Shown here: in pieces, positions 34,565 to 47,904 of the stretch
How the letters are laid out: every line of letters starts with the position of its first letter
Numbering within the stretch: position 1 is the first letter of the stretch
Assembly (NCBI RefSeq): GCF_036323735.1
Contig: NC_086031.1
Location: 36,452,225-36,516,224 of the forward strand
Direction: 5' to 3'
From: Rattus norvegicus
Taxonomy: Eukaryota > Chordata > Mammalia > Rodentia > Muridae
Length of the DNA stretch: 64,000 nt
Program-made: the position numbers and the translations under genes
Notes under the pieces: generated by a model
Database searches by the model: none
The model's input: only the letters and a program-made list of their open reading frames with translations
Told to the model about the DNA's origin: nothing

Positions 34565-36890
34565 AACAGAAGATATGAACCATTTGGATTTATCAGATAT
34601 TTATAGAACATTCCATCCTGAAAAAAAAGGATATACCTTCTTCTCAGCACCTCATGGAACCTTCTCCAAAATTGACCAATAATTGGTAACAAACAGGCCT
34701 CAACAGATATAGGAAGATAGATATAATCCCATGCATCCTATCAGATCACCACTCACTAAGACTGGTCTTCAATAACAACAATAGTGACAGAAAGCCCACA
34801 TAGATATGGAAGTTGAACAATACTCTACTCAATGACAACTTGACCAAGGTAGAAATAAAGAAAGAAATTAAAGACTTCTTAGAATTTAATGAAAATGAAG
34901 ATACAACATTCCTAAACTTATGGGACACAATGAAAGCAGTACAAAGAGGAAAACTCATAGCTCTGAGTGCCTGCAAAAAGAAACAAGAGAGAACATATGT
35001 CAACAGCTTAACAGGACACCTTAAAGCTCCAGAACAAAAAGAAATAAATAAAGTCAAGAGGAGTAGAAGGGAGGAAATAATCAAACTCAGAGCTGAAATC
35101 AACCAAGTAGAAACAAAAAGTACTAAACAAAGAATCAACAAAAGCAGGAGCTTGTTCTTTGAGAAAATCAACAAGATAGATTAACCCTTAGCCAGACTAA
35201 CCAAAGGTCACAGAGTATGTCCACATTACGAAAATTAGAAATGAAAAGGGAGACATAACAAAAGAATCTGACAAAATTAAAAATACCATCAGATCCTACT
35301 ACAAAAGCCTATATTCAACAATACTGAAAAATCTGGAAGAAATGGACAATTTTCTAGATAGTTACCAGGTACCAAAGTTAAATCAGGAACAAATAAATCT
35401 TCGAAACAACCCATAACTCCTACAGAAATAGAAGCAGTCATTAAAAGTCTCCCAACCAAAAAGAGCCCAGGTCCAGATGGGTTCAATGCAGAATTCTACC
35501 AGACCTTCATAGAAGACCTCATACCAATACTGTCTAAACTATGCCATGAAACTGAAACAGATGGAGCGCTACAGAATTCCTTCTATGAAGCCACAATTAC
35601 TCTTATGTCTAAACCACACAAAGACCGAACAAAGAAAGAGAACTTCAGACCAATTTTCCTTATGAACATTGATGCAAAATTACTCAATAAAATTCTTGCA
35701 AACTGAATCCAAGAACACATCAAAATGATCATCTATCATGATCAAGAAGGCTTCATCCCAGGGATGCAGGGATGGTTTAATATCTGAAAACCCATGTATG
35801 TAATCCACTGTATAAACAAACTCAAACATAAGAAGCACATGTTTTCATTAGATGCTGAGAAAGCATTTGACAAAATTCAACACCACTTCATGATAAAAGT
35901 CCGGGAAAGATCAGGAATTCAAGGCCCATATCTAAACATAGTTAAAAACAATATAGAGCAACCTAGTAGCTAACATCAAACTAAATGGAGAGAAACTTGA
36001 AGCAATCCCACTAACACCAGGGACTAGACAAGGCTGCCACTCTCCCTACTTATTCAATACAGTACTCGAAGTCCTAGCCAGTGCAATCAGACAGAAAATT
36101 TCCTGAACAAAACACCAATGGCTTATGCTCTATGATCAAGAATCTTAAAGCAAAAGACACTATCATTAGGACAAAATGGCAACCAACAGATTGGAAAAAG
36201 GTCTTTACCAATCCTACATCTGATAGAATGCTAATATCCAAAATATACAAAGAACTCTAGAAGTTAGACTCCAGAGAGCCAAATCACCCTATTAAAAATG
36301 GGGTACCGTGCTATAGAAAACACTCTCAGCTAAGGATTATCGAATGGCCAAAAAGCACCTTAAGAAATGTTCAACATCTTTAGTCATCAGGGTAATGCAA
36401 ACCTAAACAACCCTGAGATTCCACCTCACACCAGTCAGAATGGCTAAGATAAAAAACTCAGCTGACAGCAGATGCTGGCGAGGATTTGGAGAAAGAGGAA
36501 CACTCCTTCATTGTTGTTGGTATTGCAAACTGGTACAACCACTGTAGAAATCAGTCTGGCGGTTCCTCAGAAAATTGGACATTACACTACCTGAGGACCC
36601 AGCCATACCTCTCCTTGTCATGTACCCAAATGATGCTCCAATAAACAACAAAGTCACTGCTCCTCTGTGTTCATAGCAGCCTTATTTATAATAGCCAGAA
36701 GCTGGAAAGATGCTTTATAGAGGAATGGATGCAAAAAGTGTGGTACATCTACACAATGGAGTACTACTCAGCTATCTAAAACAATGACTTCAAGTGATTT
36801 ATAGGCAAATGGAATGAACTAGAAAATGTCATCCTGAGTGAGATTACTCAATCCTAGAAAAACACACTTGGTATGCACTGATTGATAAGT
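34559..36890 (+). pseudogene. L1 ORF2 remnant, 3' part with deleted catalytic core
   Basis: After the LTR the endonuclease end, including a serine-aspartate-histidine region near 34745, and the first reverse-transcriptase blocks continue in several frames (for example 34813-35184). KKSPGPDGF-like sequence near 35460 and the polymerase block around LDAEKAFDK near 35855 are readable. At about 36100 the sequence jumps to the C-terminal domain, leaving out the FADD block. Compared with the minus-strand L1 at 48186, about 930 bp are missing. The junction lies in a GAAAATTTCC match. The zinc-knuckle-type C-terminus follows with further stops. Confidence 0.9.
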
Positions 36891-37514
36891 GTATGTTAGC
36901 CAAAAAGCTCAAATTACCCAAGATGCAATCTAAAGGCCACAGTAAGCTCAAGAAGAAGGATGACCAAAATGCTTATGCACCCACTCCTTCTTAAAAGGGC
37001 GAAAATATTCATAGAAGGGGATATGGAAGCAAAGTTTAGCACAGCAACTCAAGGTATGGCCATTCAGAACCTGACACACATGTGACCCATATATATAGAG
37101 CCACCAAAACTATATAAGATTGATGATGTTAATAAATGCATATGGAAAGGGACTGGATATAGATCTCTCCTGAAAGACACATCCAGAGCATGTCCACTAC
37201 AGAGGTCAATGCTAGCAGCAAACCACTGAACTGAGAATAGGACCCCCTTGGGGGGAATTAAATGAAGTATTGAAAGAGTTGAAGGAGCTTGCAACCCCAT
37301 AAAAACAACAATGCCAATCAACCAGAGCTTCCAGGAAATTAACCTCTACCGAAAGACTATACATGGACTGACCCAGGGCTCCAACTGTATGTGTAGCAGA
37401 AAATAGCCTTGTTGGGGCACCAGTGGAAGGCAAAGCCCTTGGTCTTGCCAAGGTTGGATCACCAATGCAGGGGAATATGGGGGGACGTCAATAAGGGGAT
37501 GTGTAAGTGAAATA

Positions 37515-37590
37515 CCCGTGTGGGGGAGGGGGAGTGGAGGGAATAGGGGCTTATGGACAGGAAATTGGGAAGGGGAATAACCTTTGAAAT
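37515..37590 (+). other. G-rich polypurine tract in L1 3' UTR
   Basis: Runs GGGGG, GGGGG, GGAGGG, GGGG and GGG are close enough for a G-quadruplex on the plus strand. This tract is a conserved feature of rodent L1 3' ends. Confidence 0.75.
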
Positions 37591-37637
37591 GTAAGTAAAG
37601 AAACGTATAATAAAAAAATTAAAAAATACACATTAAG

Positions 37638-40365
37638 GTACATCTGCAATCTAGAACTCTTGTGGCAAAATAGGAAGCAGATACAGAATGATCTTCAGAA
37701 CTTCATGAACCAAGACTATCTGGTGAACACAACAGTAAACAAGAAAATCCTTCCTTAAACAAGATGTAATGTGAGGATTGACACAGGAAGTTGTTTTCTG
37801 ATCTCCATATATGTACAGATGAATGTGTGTATCTGTACTTACACATGCAAACAAAATTATACGCACATCAAAAACACAATATGAATAGAATTTGACTCAG
37901 CGCTCTGGCCCTAATGAGAGACATAGATCCCATATTATAAGAGCATTATTTACCTAGAGGCTTTCTGGTAAAGAAAGAGGCATACTATAGTCTCTGTGCC
38001 TCCATCCACAAGAGTTCATACAAATGACATTGTTAATCACATGGACAAGAAAATTCACATCAGAAAGTTTTTTCAGCAACATTAATAGTCTATGTCAGCA
38101 TAAACATGGGTTTTAGTACATTCATATCTTTGGCTATTGCCTGCTCTTCCCTCTACAATAATTTCTGCCCATCTTCTATGTTACACCCTGTGTGTCTCTT
38201 GAATTCATTCAAAGACCTAGGAGAGCTGAGAAAAGACTGAGGAAAATCCTGATAAAAGTTGCATGAGGTTTAATTTTCTTTGTGTGGCTTTCTATTCATA
38301 TAGGTGAAAAGATTCAAGATAAATATTCATCTTACGAAACAAAAGTCACCAATGTGGTACCTTTTATTGCCTTTGAGTGCCTTTAAAGTTGACCTGCTCA
38401 GCTGGCTAATTTATAGTCCCTGGGGAGAAAGTTTATAGCTAGAAATAAAAGTAACCTATTTTTAGTTTCTCAAAATGCAGTTCCGTTGTTGTTGTTGCAA
38501 AGGGGTGTTGTTATTGCACTTCTTATACCTTCTTTTCTCAGGAAATCAAGAGCAATATAATAAAGATATAAGGTATGAAACTTCAAAGGATGATCAGTTG
38601 TCCTAGTAAAACATTCCTCACTTTCTAATATTAAAAATCACTAGAGTGGCTAGGAAAATGTATTTGATATATAAGCATGAGGGTTTAATATGAACTTCCA
38701 GAATCCATATGAACAGGTGAGCAAACACCTAGACCCTGAGTGCTAGGGATGGGTGGTTGAGACAGGTTGGCTTTAGAAACTCTATGGCTAGCCAGTCTAC
38801 CTAGTAAGCACCATGTACCTAAAGGTACATTAAAAGGTAGACAAAAACAGTTGATATCACCTCTTTCCTTCACCTGCCCATGAATAGGCATGTACATTAG
38901 CACACATATAGAGACACACAAAATGCTTAGAAAGCACACTATCTTGAGATATTAATCACTGCTAAGTGTGTTAATGTGAAAAAATCATAGAGTAGTTTTA
39001 ATCTATCAGGCAGCATATGTTGAAGGAAATATGTCTCATAGTACCAGTGCTGGGGAGACAGAACACCAGGTCAGGGGTACTGAGAACTTGGAAGTGACTC
39101 TCATTATGAGTATTCAGCATTCTCTCTTTACCTGTGAACTAAGGAGAATAACATCTACCACTAAACTATGCTAAGATCCAAGTGTTGAGATATGAAGGAG
39201 TGACTGAAAATTATAAATGGCCGAGCAGGCATGAGACTGTCTGTATATTGGGACAGGTTTATTTAGAGTAGACACTAATTTTTCAGTATATGCCATTTTA
39301 ACTCTTCGTACTATACTACTGTCATTCAACAATCATAATATTCCAAATGGAGAGCAATTTCCTGAAATATTCAAGCTGTCCATCATGGACTCCAGTTTTT
39401 GTGGAATGAAGTATCTCCCCTAGTAGGAAACACTGCTACTGCTTGATAGCCTCAGACTTAAAGTTTTCAGAAGAATCAAAATATTTAGCTTAGGCTTCAT
39501 AAAAGGCCTTATCCTTTTGACTTTGCCTTTTTCCTTTATATAAACAGAGTTGTGATTACAGCTATGCCACATCATGTACTACTGTACTAGAAGAAGTTAA
39601 ATTTGACCTCTGGTACTAAGCAAACTCAAGGCTAGCAAGAGATATAGTATATCCCCAGATAATTAATGAATCAGTCAATCAATCAAAAAACAAATCCAAC
39701 TGGTTTATTTCTACTTAGGTTAATTGTTCCTTGCCCTTCTCAGTTAAATGGCCAAGTCATAATTGTTGGTATTTTTTGATCATTATTTCTTTGGAACATG
39801 CAAAACCATATCTTGGAACACTTGCAACATTTACAAGTCAAAACATATTCTGTATATAAGAAGACCCTGACTCTTGGGAAATGATATAGCTGAAAGTTGC
39901 CACTTGGGTGTTATTGATTAAAATATAAGCAGATGGCACATCCCAAATAGGTAGTTGATTCATAATTGTGGTCTTGTGGCACTTGCGATTCCATGCCAAA
40001 GATTTAGTTAACTGTATTGTTATCTTGAAGATACATGGATTAGATGTTACCATCTTTATTTTATATGTAAGAAAATTGACTTATTAAGAGAGTTTAAATA
40101 AATCATTATTAGCTAAGTAGTAAACAAAGAGGACAAGATTGAAATTGTATTAGACTATAAAAGATTTTTTGGCATCTCAGATGAAGTTATTGTAAAATAA
40201 TTTAAATTCTACAAATCTTTGATGATAGCTCCAGTTAACACTTGAGTACTTTATACAAATGTAAAGGACTTTGACTTTTTCTGTGTTTATAGTTCATCGA
40301 TCTAAGTATAAATAACCAAGTAATAGCTATTTAGTAGATGTGACTATTCAAGTAAAGTCTAAAAT
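37638..40365. other. Repeat-poor unassigned DNA
   Basis: Over 2.7 kb I find no convincing gene. A TTG run at 38485-38497 and a possible inverted ID/B4 scrap at 39600-39660 are the only distinct pieces. Minus frames at 37651-37866, 38685-38939 and 39838-40053 have no motifs. Confidence 0.45.
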
Positions 40366-40985
40366 TGCTTAGATAGATCACTAGATTTGTAGAGTGCTTG
40401 CCAGAAATATTCTGAGTTCCTGAGTTTGATCTCCAGATCCCGAGATTTAAAAAACTGGGATGATGGTATGTACTTCCTTTCTTTATTTTTTAAGATTTAA
40501 TTTTATTTATGTATATATGAGCATGTGTGTGTATGTGTGTGTGTGTGTGTGTGCGTGTGTATCTATGTGTTTGTACATCTATGTGTCACATGTCTATATG
40601 AGTGTATAACACATAATGCTGGTTCCATCGGATGCAAGAAGAGTAGATATCAGATCCCCTAGGGACTAGAGTTTCTGGCAATTGTTAGTCATCAGATTTG
40701 GATACTGAGAACCAAACTCTGATGCTCTGGAAGATCAGTATGTGCAGTTATTCACTGATTTATCTTTCTACTAACATAGAAATCTCAGTGCTGATAATCC
40801 CAGTACTGAGGACACATAGACAAGAGGATCTATTGGGTTTGATGACCAGGCTACTTAAGACAATGAGAAACCCATGTCTCAGACAAAAAGCTGAAGATGC
40901 CTCAGGAACAAAACCTAAAATTGTTCTGTGGCTTCCCTAGACAGATACATACACATGTACTCATGCATGTGAACATGCACATGCA
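40366..40985 (+). mobile_element. B4-like SINE split by an inverted B2/B3-type SINE
   Basis: The left half (40366-40470) has TTGTAGAGTGCTTGCC and TGAGTTTGATCTCCAGATC. The right half (about 40779-40985) has AATCTCAGTGCTGATAATCC and a CA-rich tail. Between them 40478-40778 is an inverted B2/B3 SINE with TTTTTTAAGATTTAATTTTA at its left, a TG run and GATGCTCTGGAAGATCAG at the right. Boundaries are approximate. Confidence 0.6.
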
Positions 40986-42027
40986 TGCACATTCAAAAAG
41001 ACAGAAAGTTTATGGTTCAGTATCAGTCATGAACTAGGAAAAGAGAACCAGTGTTGTACTATTAAGGCCTTCCAACAGGAACTAGATATAGCACAGCTGA
41101 GAGAAGCAGTTGGAGAGAAGCAGTTGTGAATTCAGGGTACTAGGAAAGCAGACGTCTTCCTAAACACAGGCATTAGAGGAAAGATCAGTCTTAGGAGTAT
41201 GTATCAGAGTGCCATATCCAGATCAGATTCAGAATGCTGGGCAAGATAGGAAGATTTCTGCCATTATCCTTGATGATAAATTTAAAATCATTGATCACCA
41301 ATCCCTGACACCAGTAAACACAGCTAGACAGCAATTGTAGAGAACCAAGGAAGAAGGAGAAAAGGCTATGTAACTTGTAAATGAGACATACAAAGAAAAA
41401 TGATCAAATATATGAGAAAGTATGGAATAGATGCGTCTAATCCCCAAAGGCTTAGATTTCGTTTTTTTATAGTGCATTTCCTCTCTTGTAAAGTGTGCCC
41501 AAGGTAATGTCAGAAGAATGAGAGCTGCATTTAGAATGAGCCTAATTTAGTTGTATAAAAACGGCATTTAGATATAAACCTGCAAAGAAAGTACTAACGC
41601 TGCTTGTATCTAGTTGGCTGGGTTCCAGATAATTGAAGTACGGTTGATAATTTACAATATTTTTAAAGTGGTCTTGAATAAACAAAGACAACAGTATGCT
41701 TTAAATTTAGTCAATTTGTGTTTATTGTTATAGGACCTGGGCACAGCAATTTTGAGTTTCATGTATTTTAGTTTAGAGTGTTTTCCTGTAAAACTCATTT
41801 ATTGACCCACTAACTTTTCGGTCCAAAATGTAACTGTTCTTTGGTGATGGTGCTCTTGAAATGGTGATTAAATGGAACTGAGATTTCTAGAGTGGTCTTT
41901 TATCTTTTGAGCCATTCCATATCAAGTCATTTGGAAATGCCAATTTAGATTTATTTTATTTAAAAAATACTGTTTTCTTGTGGGTCTGGAGTTTTGGGGG
42001 TTGAGGGAATATTGCACAAGCAATGCA
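40986..42027. other. Unassigned, repeat-poor DNA
   Basis: No gene or family is visible. 41500-41900 is notably free of repeats and could be conserved non-coding DNA. Confidence 0.45.
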
Positions 42028-42145
42028 GAGTACAAGGAGGACAGAAGAGGATACCCTGGAGTTGGACTTCTAGCTGATTGTTAGATACCTAATGTCATAC
42101 CTGTGTACAAACTCAGATCTTCTGTGGTAGCAGCAATCACTCTCC
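42028..42145 (-). mobile_element. B2/B3-type SINE fragment
   Basis: Inverted blocks GACAGAAGAGGATACCCTGG, ACAAACTCAGATCTTCTGTG and AGCAGCAATCACTCTCC match the family order. Confidence 0.65.
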
Positions 42146-43236
42146 TTTTTTTAAACTGAAAATATTTCCCTATTTTCCCCACCCTTACTCTTACTTTATG
42201 TAACACATTTTGCCAATTTCTTTTTTCCCCACATCTTTAAAAATAGATTTTTTTCTCATACAATATTTCCTGATAACAGTTTCTTTTAGTCTACTTCTCT
42301 CAGTTCAGTTCCCCCCCCCACCTTTCCTTCCATCCAGATCCTCTCCCTTTCTGTCTCTTGTTAGAAAAGAACAGGCTTCTAAGAGATATTATCAAAACAT
42401 AACAAAGTAAAATATAATATGATAAAACAGCAACAACACCCATATCAAAGTTGGACAAGGGAAAGAAAGATAAGTCAGAAGAATAAAAGACCCACTCATT
42501 CCCACACACAGGAGTCGCATCAAAGCAATAAGTTGAAAACTACAGTATAGAAACAGAGACCTGGTGAAGACATGTGCATGGTCTATAAGCAGAAAGCACT
42601 CATGACTCTGGAGCCACTTCTCTTGCACTAGAGGGTTTCTTTATAAGAAGAGTAAATCCAGCAGCACAAAGATCCATCCACTATGTATGTCCTGGATACA
42701 TATCTGTGAGTGCCAACTGAGAGCAGCAGTGTCTACAAGTCAAGAAAAATTCAGGGGCATCTGAATCTGTCAACTCATATCTTGGTCTATTCTCTATGAG
42801 AATTCAATTACATTGTTTGAATCATGCTTTCTGTGGTGTTCTTAGTGATCAGTCTGAGGAACATGAAGCATGGAGTTCACTAGCTTTTTTTAATTCTAGC
42901 CTTAGTGAGTTACTGGCCTCTGCTCAGGTAGGAAAAGTGATCATTTCTTTGTCTTGAAATAATATATAAAATAATCACTACTCTTTAGCTGTGATGCTGA
43001 CAGCTGCGTTATAATTTGAGCTCCTTTTGAGACACAAATCAATAGTTTTGAATCCATTGCAAGGAACTGGAATGAGGCCTACAGTTTATTACAGAATAGG
43101 AAAAAGTCAATACTCTCTGAATCAAATCAACCATAGGCGCCAGTTTTCTTTTTTACCTCAAACCATTTTTCACATAAATTTTATTTCATGCTTTTTTATT
43201 GTCCCTCCCCCACATGTCACTTTATGTTTTCATTCA
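42146..43236. other. Unassigned DNA
   Basis: It holds a nine-C run near 42311 and otherwise nothing I can name. Confidence 0.45.
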
Positions 43237-43318
43237 TTAGAGATAGACCCATACTGTATTATATACAGTCTAGGCTAGCTCTCGACCTTACACTCTCCTT
43301 CTTCAGCTTCCCAAAATC
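43237..43318 (-). mobile_element. B1 fragment
   Basis: A degraded inverted B1 with TACAGTCTAGGCTAGCTCTC and TCTTCAGCTTCCC. Confidence 0.5.
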
Positions 43319-44466
43319 CAAACCTTGACATAAACTGAAGGTTGAAAATGACCGAAGAAGACACTTAATGACAACACCACATGCACATATATACATTGTC
43401 AGTGCTACATTATGTACATGTTGTAAGTTTGATCTTAAGCAAAAATCAGCGTGTTAAAGTCTTGCTGCCTAGTATAGTGCTCTTAGGAGGTAGTGGGTTT
43501 TGCCATGATTTAGTCTAGTGGGAGGTCTTTAAGTCACTAGTGACTTGCCCAAGATAGGAAAATGTGATGTCAGTTTCATGGTTTCAATTTCATTTCCTAG
43601 ACATAAAGTAAGAGGTGATGTTCTCTTCTGCCTAGTGCAGGGAGGCCTAGGGAGTAGTTCTGCAACTTAGAACCCTTAGCCTGTTTAGGCTCACACTCTT
43701 CTCTCATTGTACTTGTCAACCTTAGACATTTAGTAAAGACACAATGGAAGATTGAATGCCCCACATCTCTTTCCTAATACAGAACCTAGAAACCCTCTGC
43801 CTTCTGTTGCATCAAGCTATATTATGGCACTCTCTGTATAGTTGAATAAGTTTCTTCTCTGCCTATCACCACTATATATGAGCAGTTTGTCCTGAATCAT
43901 ACTCTAGTTATATCTGGTTATGAGTCTTTGAGGGGGTGATATGTCCTAAAGTAGTTTTGGTTGAATTTGTAGTCAGGAAAAAAAATGCACATTTGTGCAT
44001 GCATTTAATTAAGATCAGATGCACCATGGGAAAGAACACACTTAGTGAAAAAGTTTACATCATACATATATGTCAATGAAAATAGAGAAATATCCAAATT
44101 GTGCATCTAATCAACCAAAATCTTCCTCCTCCTGAAACCTACAAAATGAAGCCTGGAGCTGTAACAGTCATTGGGGCCATTGAGTGCTGTAGCCTTTGTA
44201 GCCATATCAGTATTGAGATAATACCTTTTCTGTTATGCACAAGAGTGCTGATTTCGAATCAAATGTGTTTGGTATTTTGCAGTTTGCATATACCTATACT
44301 ATGACTACTTGATAAAGAAGACCAGAGTCTTTACATACTTGTACTAGATGCTGGTTACAGTAACACAACCATGATGTGGTCCTCCTGCATTGTATTACCT
44401 TGTCCAGATCACAGAACAACAGGAAAAATGATTGTGGACTAAAAACTATTAGATCTATATGTCTGA
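43319..44466. other. Unassigned DNA, possibly an old repeat at 43450-43870
   Basis: TGCCATGATTTAGTCTAGTGG and related blocks suggest an old interspersed repeat, but I cannot assign it. No gene is seen. Confidence 0.4.
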
Positions 44467-44660
44467 GTAGAGATTCAGGTGAGATGATACAACTCTTTTC
44501 TAGGAGGCATACAGTCCTGAGTTTGATCCCAGTGTCAAATAAATTAAGTGTGCTGGTGCACACTTATAAACCTGGCATGTAGCCAATGGAAGCAGAGAGA
44601 TCAGGAGTTCAAGGCTCCAATCTACTACCTCACAAATTCAAAGCCATAGTAAGCTACTTT
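44467..44660 (+). mobile_element. B4-type SINE
   Basis: An ID-like head (AGGTGAGATGATACAACTC; GAGTTTGATCCCAGTGTC) is followed by a B1-like body (GTGCTGGTGCACACTTATAA; AGATCAGGAGTTCAAGGCTC). This is the normal B4 order on plus. Confidence 0.7.
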
Positions 44661-45889
44661 TAGTCAAAATCAACATTTTCTTTTTATAAGTTGAGTGTCT
44701 CAGATAGTTAATTAGCCCACTAGTTAACTAAATATGAATTTAACTCAATAAACTGACACAACAAATTCAAGTTTGTCATCTAATTCTCCCCTAAAAGTTT
44801 ATACAACAATACTTATGCATTTGTTGGTGCATTTAATTTAATGCATCAGCAGCATTTAATAAGGTTCTATTTTTTCCACTTTGAAGATAATAAGTGAGAA
44901 CTCATGATGTTATTTACAGAGCATTTTAGCATAGACTCATAAGATGTTACTGCTTTGTGGAGGAGACTTGTTGATCATTTAGTTTCACAGACTAAGACTT
45001 TGTGTTCTACATATTACTCTTAAGTCAAATTTTATATGTTTTGCCATATTCTATGTTACAGAATAAATATTTATATTGTTTACTGTAGCATGTATTATTA
45101 TTTTGTCAAAACAAAGCTTATATTTCTAAAAGTTAGTATTGGCCTGCAATTGTGTCCTTAGAACAACAAAACCCTATATGAACAAGTAAATGATATTTCT
45201 TAGTTTAAACTAACTGTGTTGTCTCAAAATAATCTCCTTGATGAATTAAAAATGAGCAATGAATTATGGTTTTGTTGATAGCCCTTTTCAAGTGTATCTC
45301 TTCTCCTTAAAGGTGAGAGAGGGAAAGGAAGGATAAAAAATATCCATGGATTATATATGACATGCTCAAATTCCCATGCTTATTGTGCACAGGATCTAGA
45401 ATTAAATGTCAAATCTTTGGACAGTTAATCAAAGTATTCTGACAACACGGTGAAAGGATTAAAGGGGGGAAAATGAAAGAAACCATTTGTTCTGTCTTTA
45501 CCAATCTTATACTTGACTGATCACCTTGCAAATGATATTAATTGCTCTTTTTTACAAAACTCAGGATGACTGGAGTCAAAGGGAAATGCAGTTAAATTTC
45601 AAAGCAAAGCTTTTGAAGTATAGTCCAGAGTATTGAAGAGCAAAGAGGCAAGTTGCAGATGCATAAGGCTAGATGACTTGTGGAGGGCACCCCTGTCCTA
45701 ATGTACTAAATGTGCCTATGAATTCTGTCTGCTCCCCTAGGGATAGATATTGTTCTTCTCCAGAGAAAGTTACTCCAGACTAGCTATAGTTGGTGCTGCT
45801 CACTGTAAAGCATGCATCTGAGATACGTGATTGAATGCAACTTGAATTAAATGATGTTTTATTCCCCTAGCAACATGAGAAAGGGTTTA
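44661..45889. other. Unassigned AT-rich DNA
   Basis: No gene or repeat family is seen across 1.2 kb. Confidence 0.5.
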
Positions 45890-46040
45890 TAAATCTTAGG
45901 GAACTGAAAATGTTCAACAGTTGAGGGCCAGAATTTGGTTCTCCGCATCCGTGGAAGGTTGATCACGAACAGCTGAAAGTCTAGTAGCAGAAGATCCGTT
46001 GCTCTCTTTTAGACTCTGTGCTCATGGTCACACACACACA

Positions 46041-46087
<47 letters not shown>
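45890..46087 (+). mobile_element. B2/B3-type SINE with (CA)n tail
   Basis: AGGGCCAGAATTTGGTTCTC through AGAAGATCCGTTGCTCTC is B3-like. It leads directly into a CA microsatellite at 46031-46087, which probably grew from the SINE tail. Confidence 0.6.
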
Positions 46088-46089
<2 letters not shown>

Positions 46090-46231
46090 AATGATTTTAA
46101 CACATCTTCGTTTATACCCACTCTTGAAGTTTTCTTCAACAAACAGATCATTTCCTCTATGGCCACCACGCCATCTAGCATTATGCATCTGCAACTTGCC
46201 TCTTTGCTCTTCAATACTCTTCACTATACTG

Positions 46232-46255
46232 CAGAGAGAGAGAGAGGGAGAGGGA

Positions 46256-46320
<65 letters not shown>
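46232..46320. repeat. (GA)n microsatellite
   Basis: A purine-only tract with three GGGAGA variants near its start. Arg/Glu frames (plus) and Ser/Leu frames (minus) over it are artefacts. Confidence 0.97.
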
Positions 46321-46321
<1 letters not shown>

Positions 46322-47904
46322 TATATACTCTCTACATAACTATAAACCTTAAAATAGCTTCTCATATTCCAGAGAGAACTACTGAATGATCTCAATATTT
46401 AAGAGCTATCAAGTGACATGAATAAGTTGATTGTTTCCAATATTCTGAAACTTTGCCGGTGACTTTCATGTTGTTTTGTACATTACAAATGAGAAAAGCC
46501 ACCACTGTTTCTGGAAGAGTGAAATGAATGACTACATGCAAAATACTCGTCATGGAACTGACACACGGTATTACATGTAGAGTGATGCTGGAGCATTTAA
46601 AGTGAGTGCTCTAATTATTTTTAAATCTTGAGAATGTATTTTCAAGTCATATCTTTGGTCTGACTTATTCTGCACCCCATTAATTAGTTATAATGGAGCA
46701 CCATATTTGTTTTTATGTCTAATCACAAGGAGAATGATGTTACCAGCAGCAATAGGTTAATCTTCATGATCAAATAATTAGACTGGATTCACTGACAAAC
46801 TTCAAGGTATCTCTTTTTGTTTTCTAATAGTTTTGAGTTTTCTAGTAGGAAGGAAATTTGCCCTCAATGACAAAAATAAAATCAGAAAAGGAAAAGTGAG
46901 TTGGGCAATAATGCTCATCTCTTGCTGATTCTTGATGACATGTGCTCTGCCCCTCTTGATGAGTCCATGGATACAGTGGGGACTGAACAGCTGGATGCTT
47001 TCCCTTTCCAGGCAAGCATCCCCTTTTGTGTGGATTGAGAAGAAGACAGCCATTATGGAGGACTCTCTGAAGAACTGAGAAGGTTGGAGAAACCCAAGCC
47101 CCGTGATACAGGCAAACAGTCTCAACCCTTGGAGTGCTGAAGTAGGAGGATGAGTTTGTAGTAGGGCTCAGCTTGAGGGATTTCAATGTCAATGTGGGCT
47201 CTTTAGCAAGAGGCTGTCTAAAAGGGGAAACAACCAGGGAAGGTATTAGAGAGAGAGAGGGCAGAGAGAAACATTCTTTTCACTTTAAAATGGGAAGAAA
47301 AATTATAAGTGTGAAATCTAAGATCTTGACTGATAAATTTTCTTTGGGAGGAAAAAAAATCTAGTGAAGGTCAGCATTACAGAGTATTTGTATAGGTACA
47401 TGTTTGTTAGTTCCCTACCTTTGACTTAGCAATTTAGGAAGATCTTATTATTAGTAGAACTGTATAAAGGATGTTGACTCCTGTTCTGACAGAATGAATA
47501 TTTCTCTGGGAGTGTTGCCTAAAAGCACATTTGGAAAATAAGCCTAGAACATGCTGTCTGGCCATTATCTATAGTGAAGTGTAAGGGAGAATACTATATT
47601 TCTCTGATAGGATCAAAAATTGAAATAAAACTGAGAGCATATTTATTTCATATGATTACACTTTAAACAGCACTGGGAAGTCAGTTCAGTTCAGAGGTTG
47701 AAAACTTGTAATTAAGCCATATTCAACTTATTGCAGTCTAAAGTCAGAGCTATCAGAGGAGACTAGGTCAGAAATATGCGATAGTTTCTTACTTACAGTT
47801 TTACATTGTTTTTGAAGAGTGACCCAGATATTTCCACTACTTGAAATAAAAATCAATTCCATTTCTTAATTTAGTACATGCCTTGTAAAAATTTAACTTG
47901 TTGC
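46321..47904. other. Repeat-poor unassigned DNA
   Basis: Minus frames at 46802-47125 and 46842-47192 (107 and 116 codons, overlapping in different frames) show no domain I know. 46400-46780 is free of repeats. No gene is supported. Confidence 0.45.

Larger units (their letters stand above)
32051..37637 (+). mobile_element. L1 LINE, 5' truncated, with internal deletion and LTR insertion
   Basis: Perfect 16-bp direct repeats (AAAAATACACATTAAG) at 32051-32066 and 37622-37637 bracket the element, so the L1 is 32067-37621. It holds partial 5' UTR to 32438, ORF1 remnant, ORF2 remnant, 3' UTR with a G-rich tract at about 37515-37590 and an A-rich tail. A 552-bp LTR sits in ORF2 at 34007-34558. About 0.93 kb of ORF2 is missing at 36100. 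Stops and frameshifts break both ORFs, so it cannot move by itself. Confidence 0.97.

Noticed and set aside
46009..46395. Cys-Val, Ser-Leu, Thr-His and Arg-Glu rich proteins
   Set aside because: They are translations of CA and GA repeats in different frames. The same applies at 7301, 15700, 28878, 48051, 52000 and 53500.
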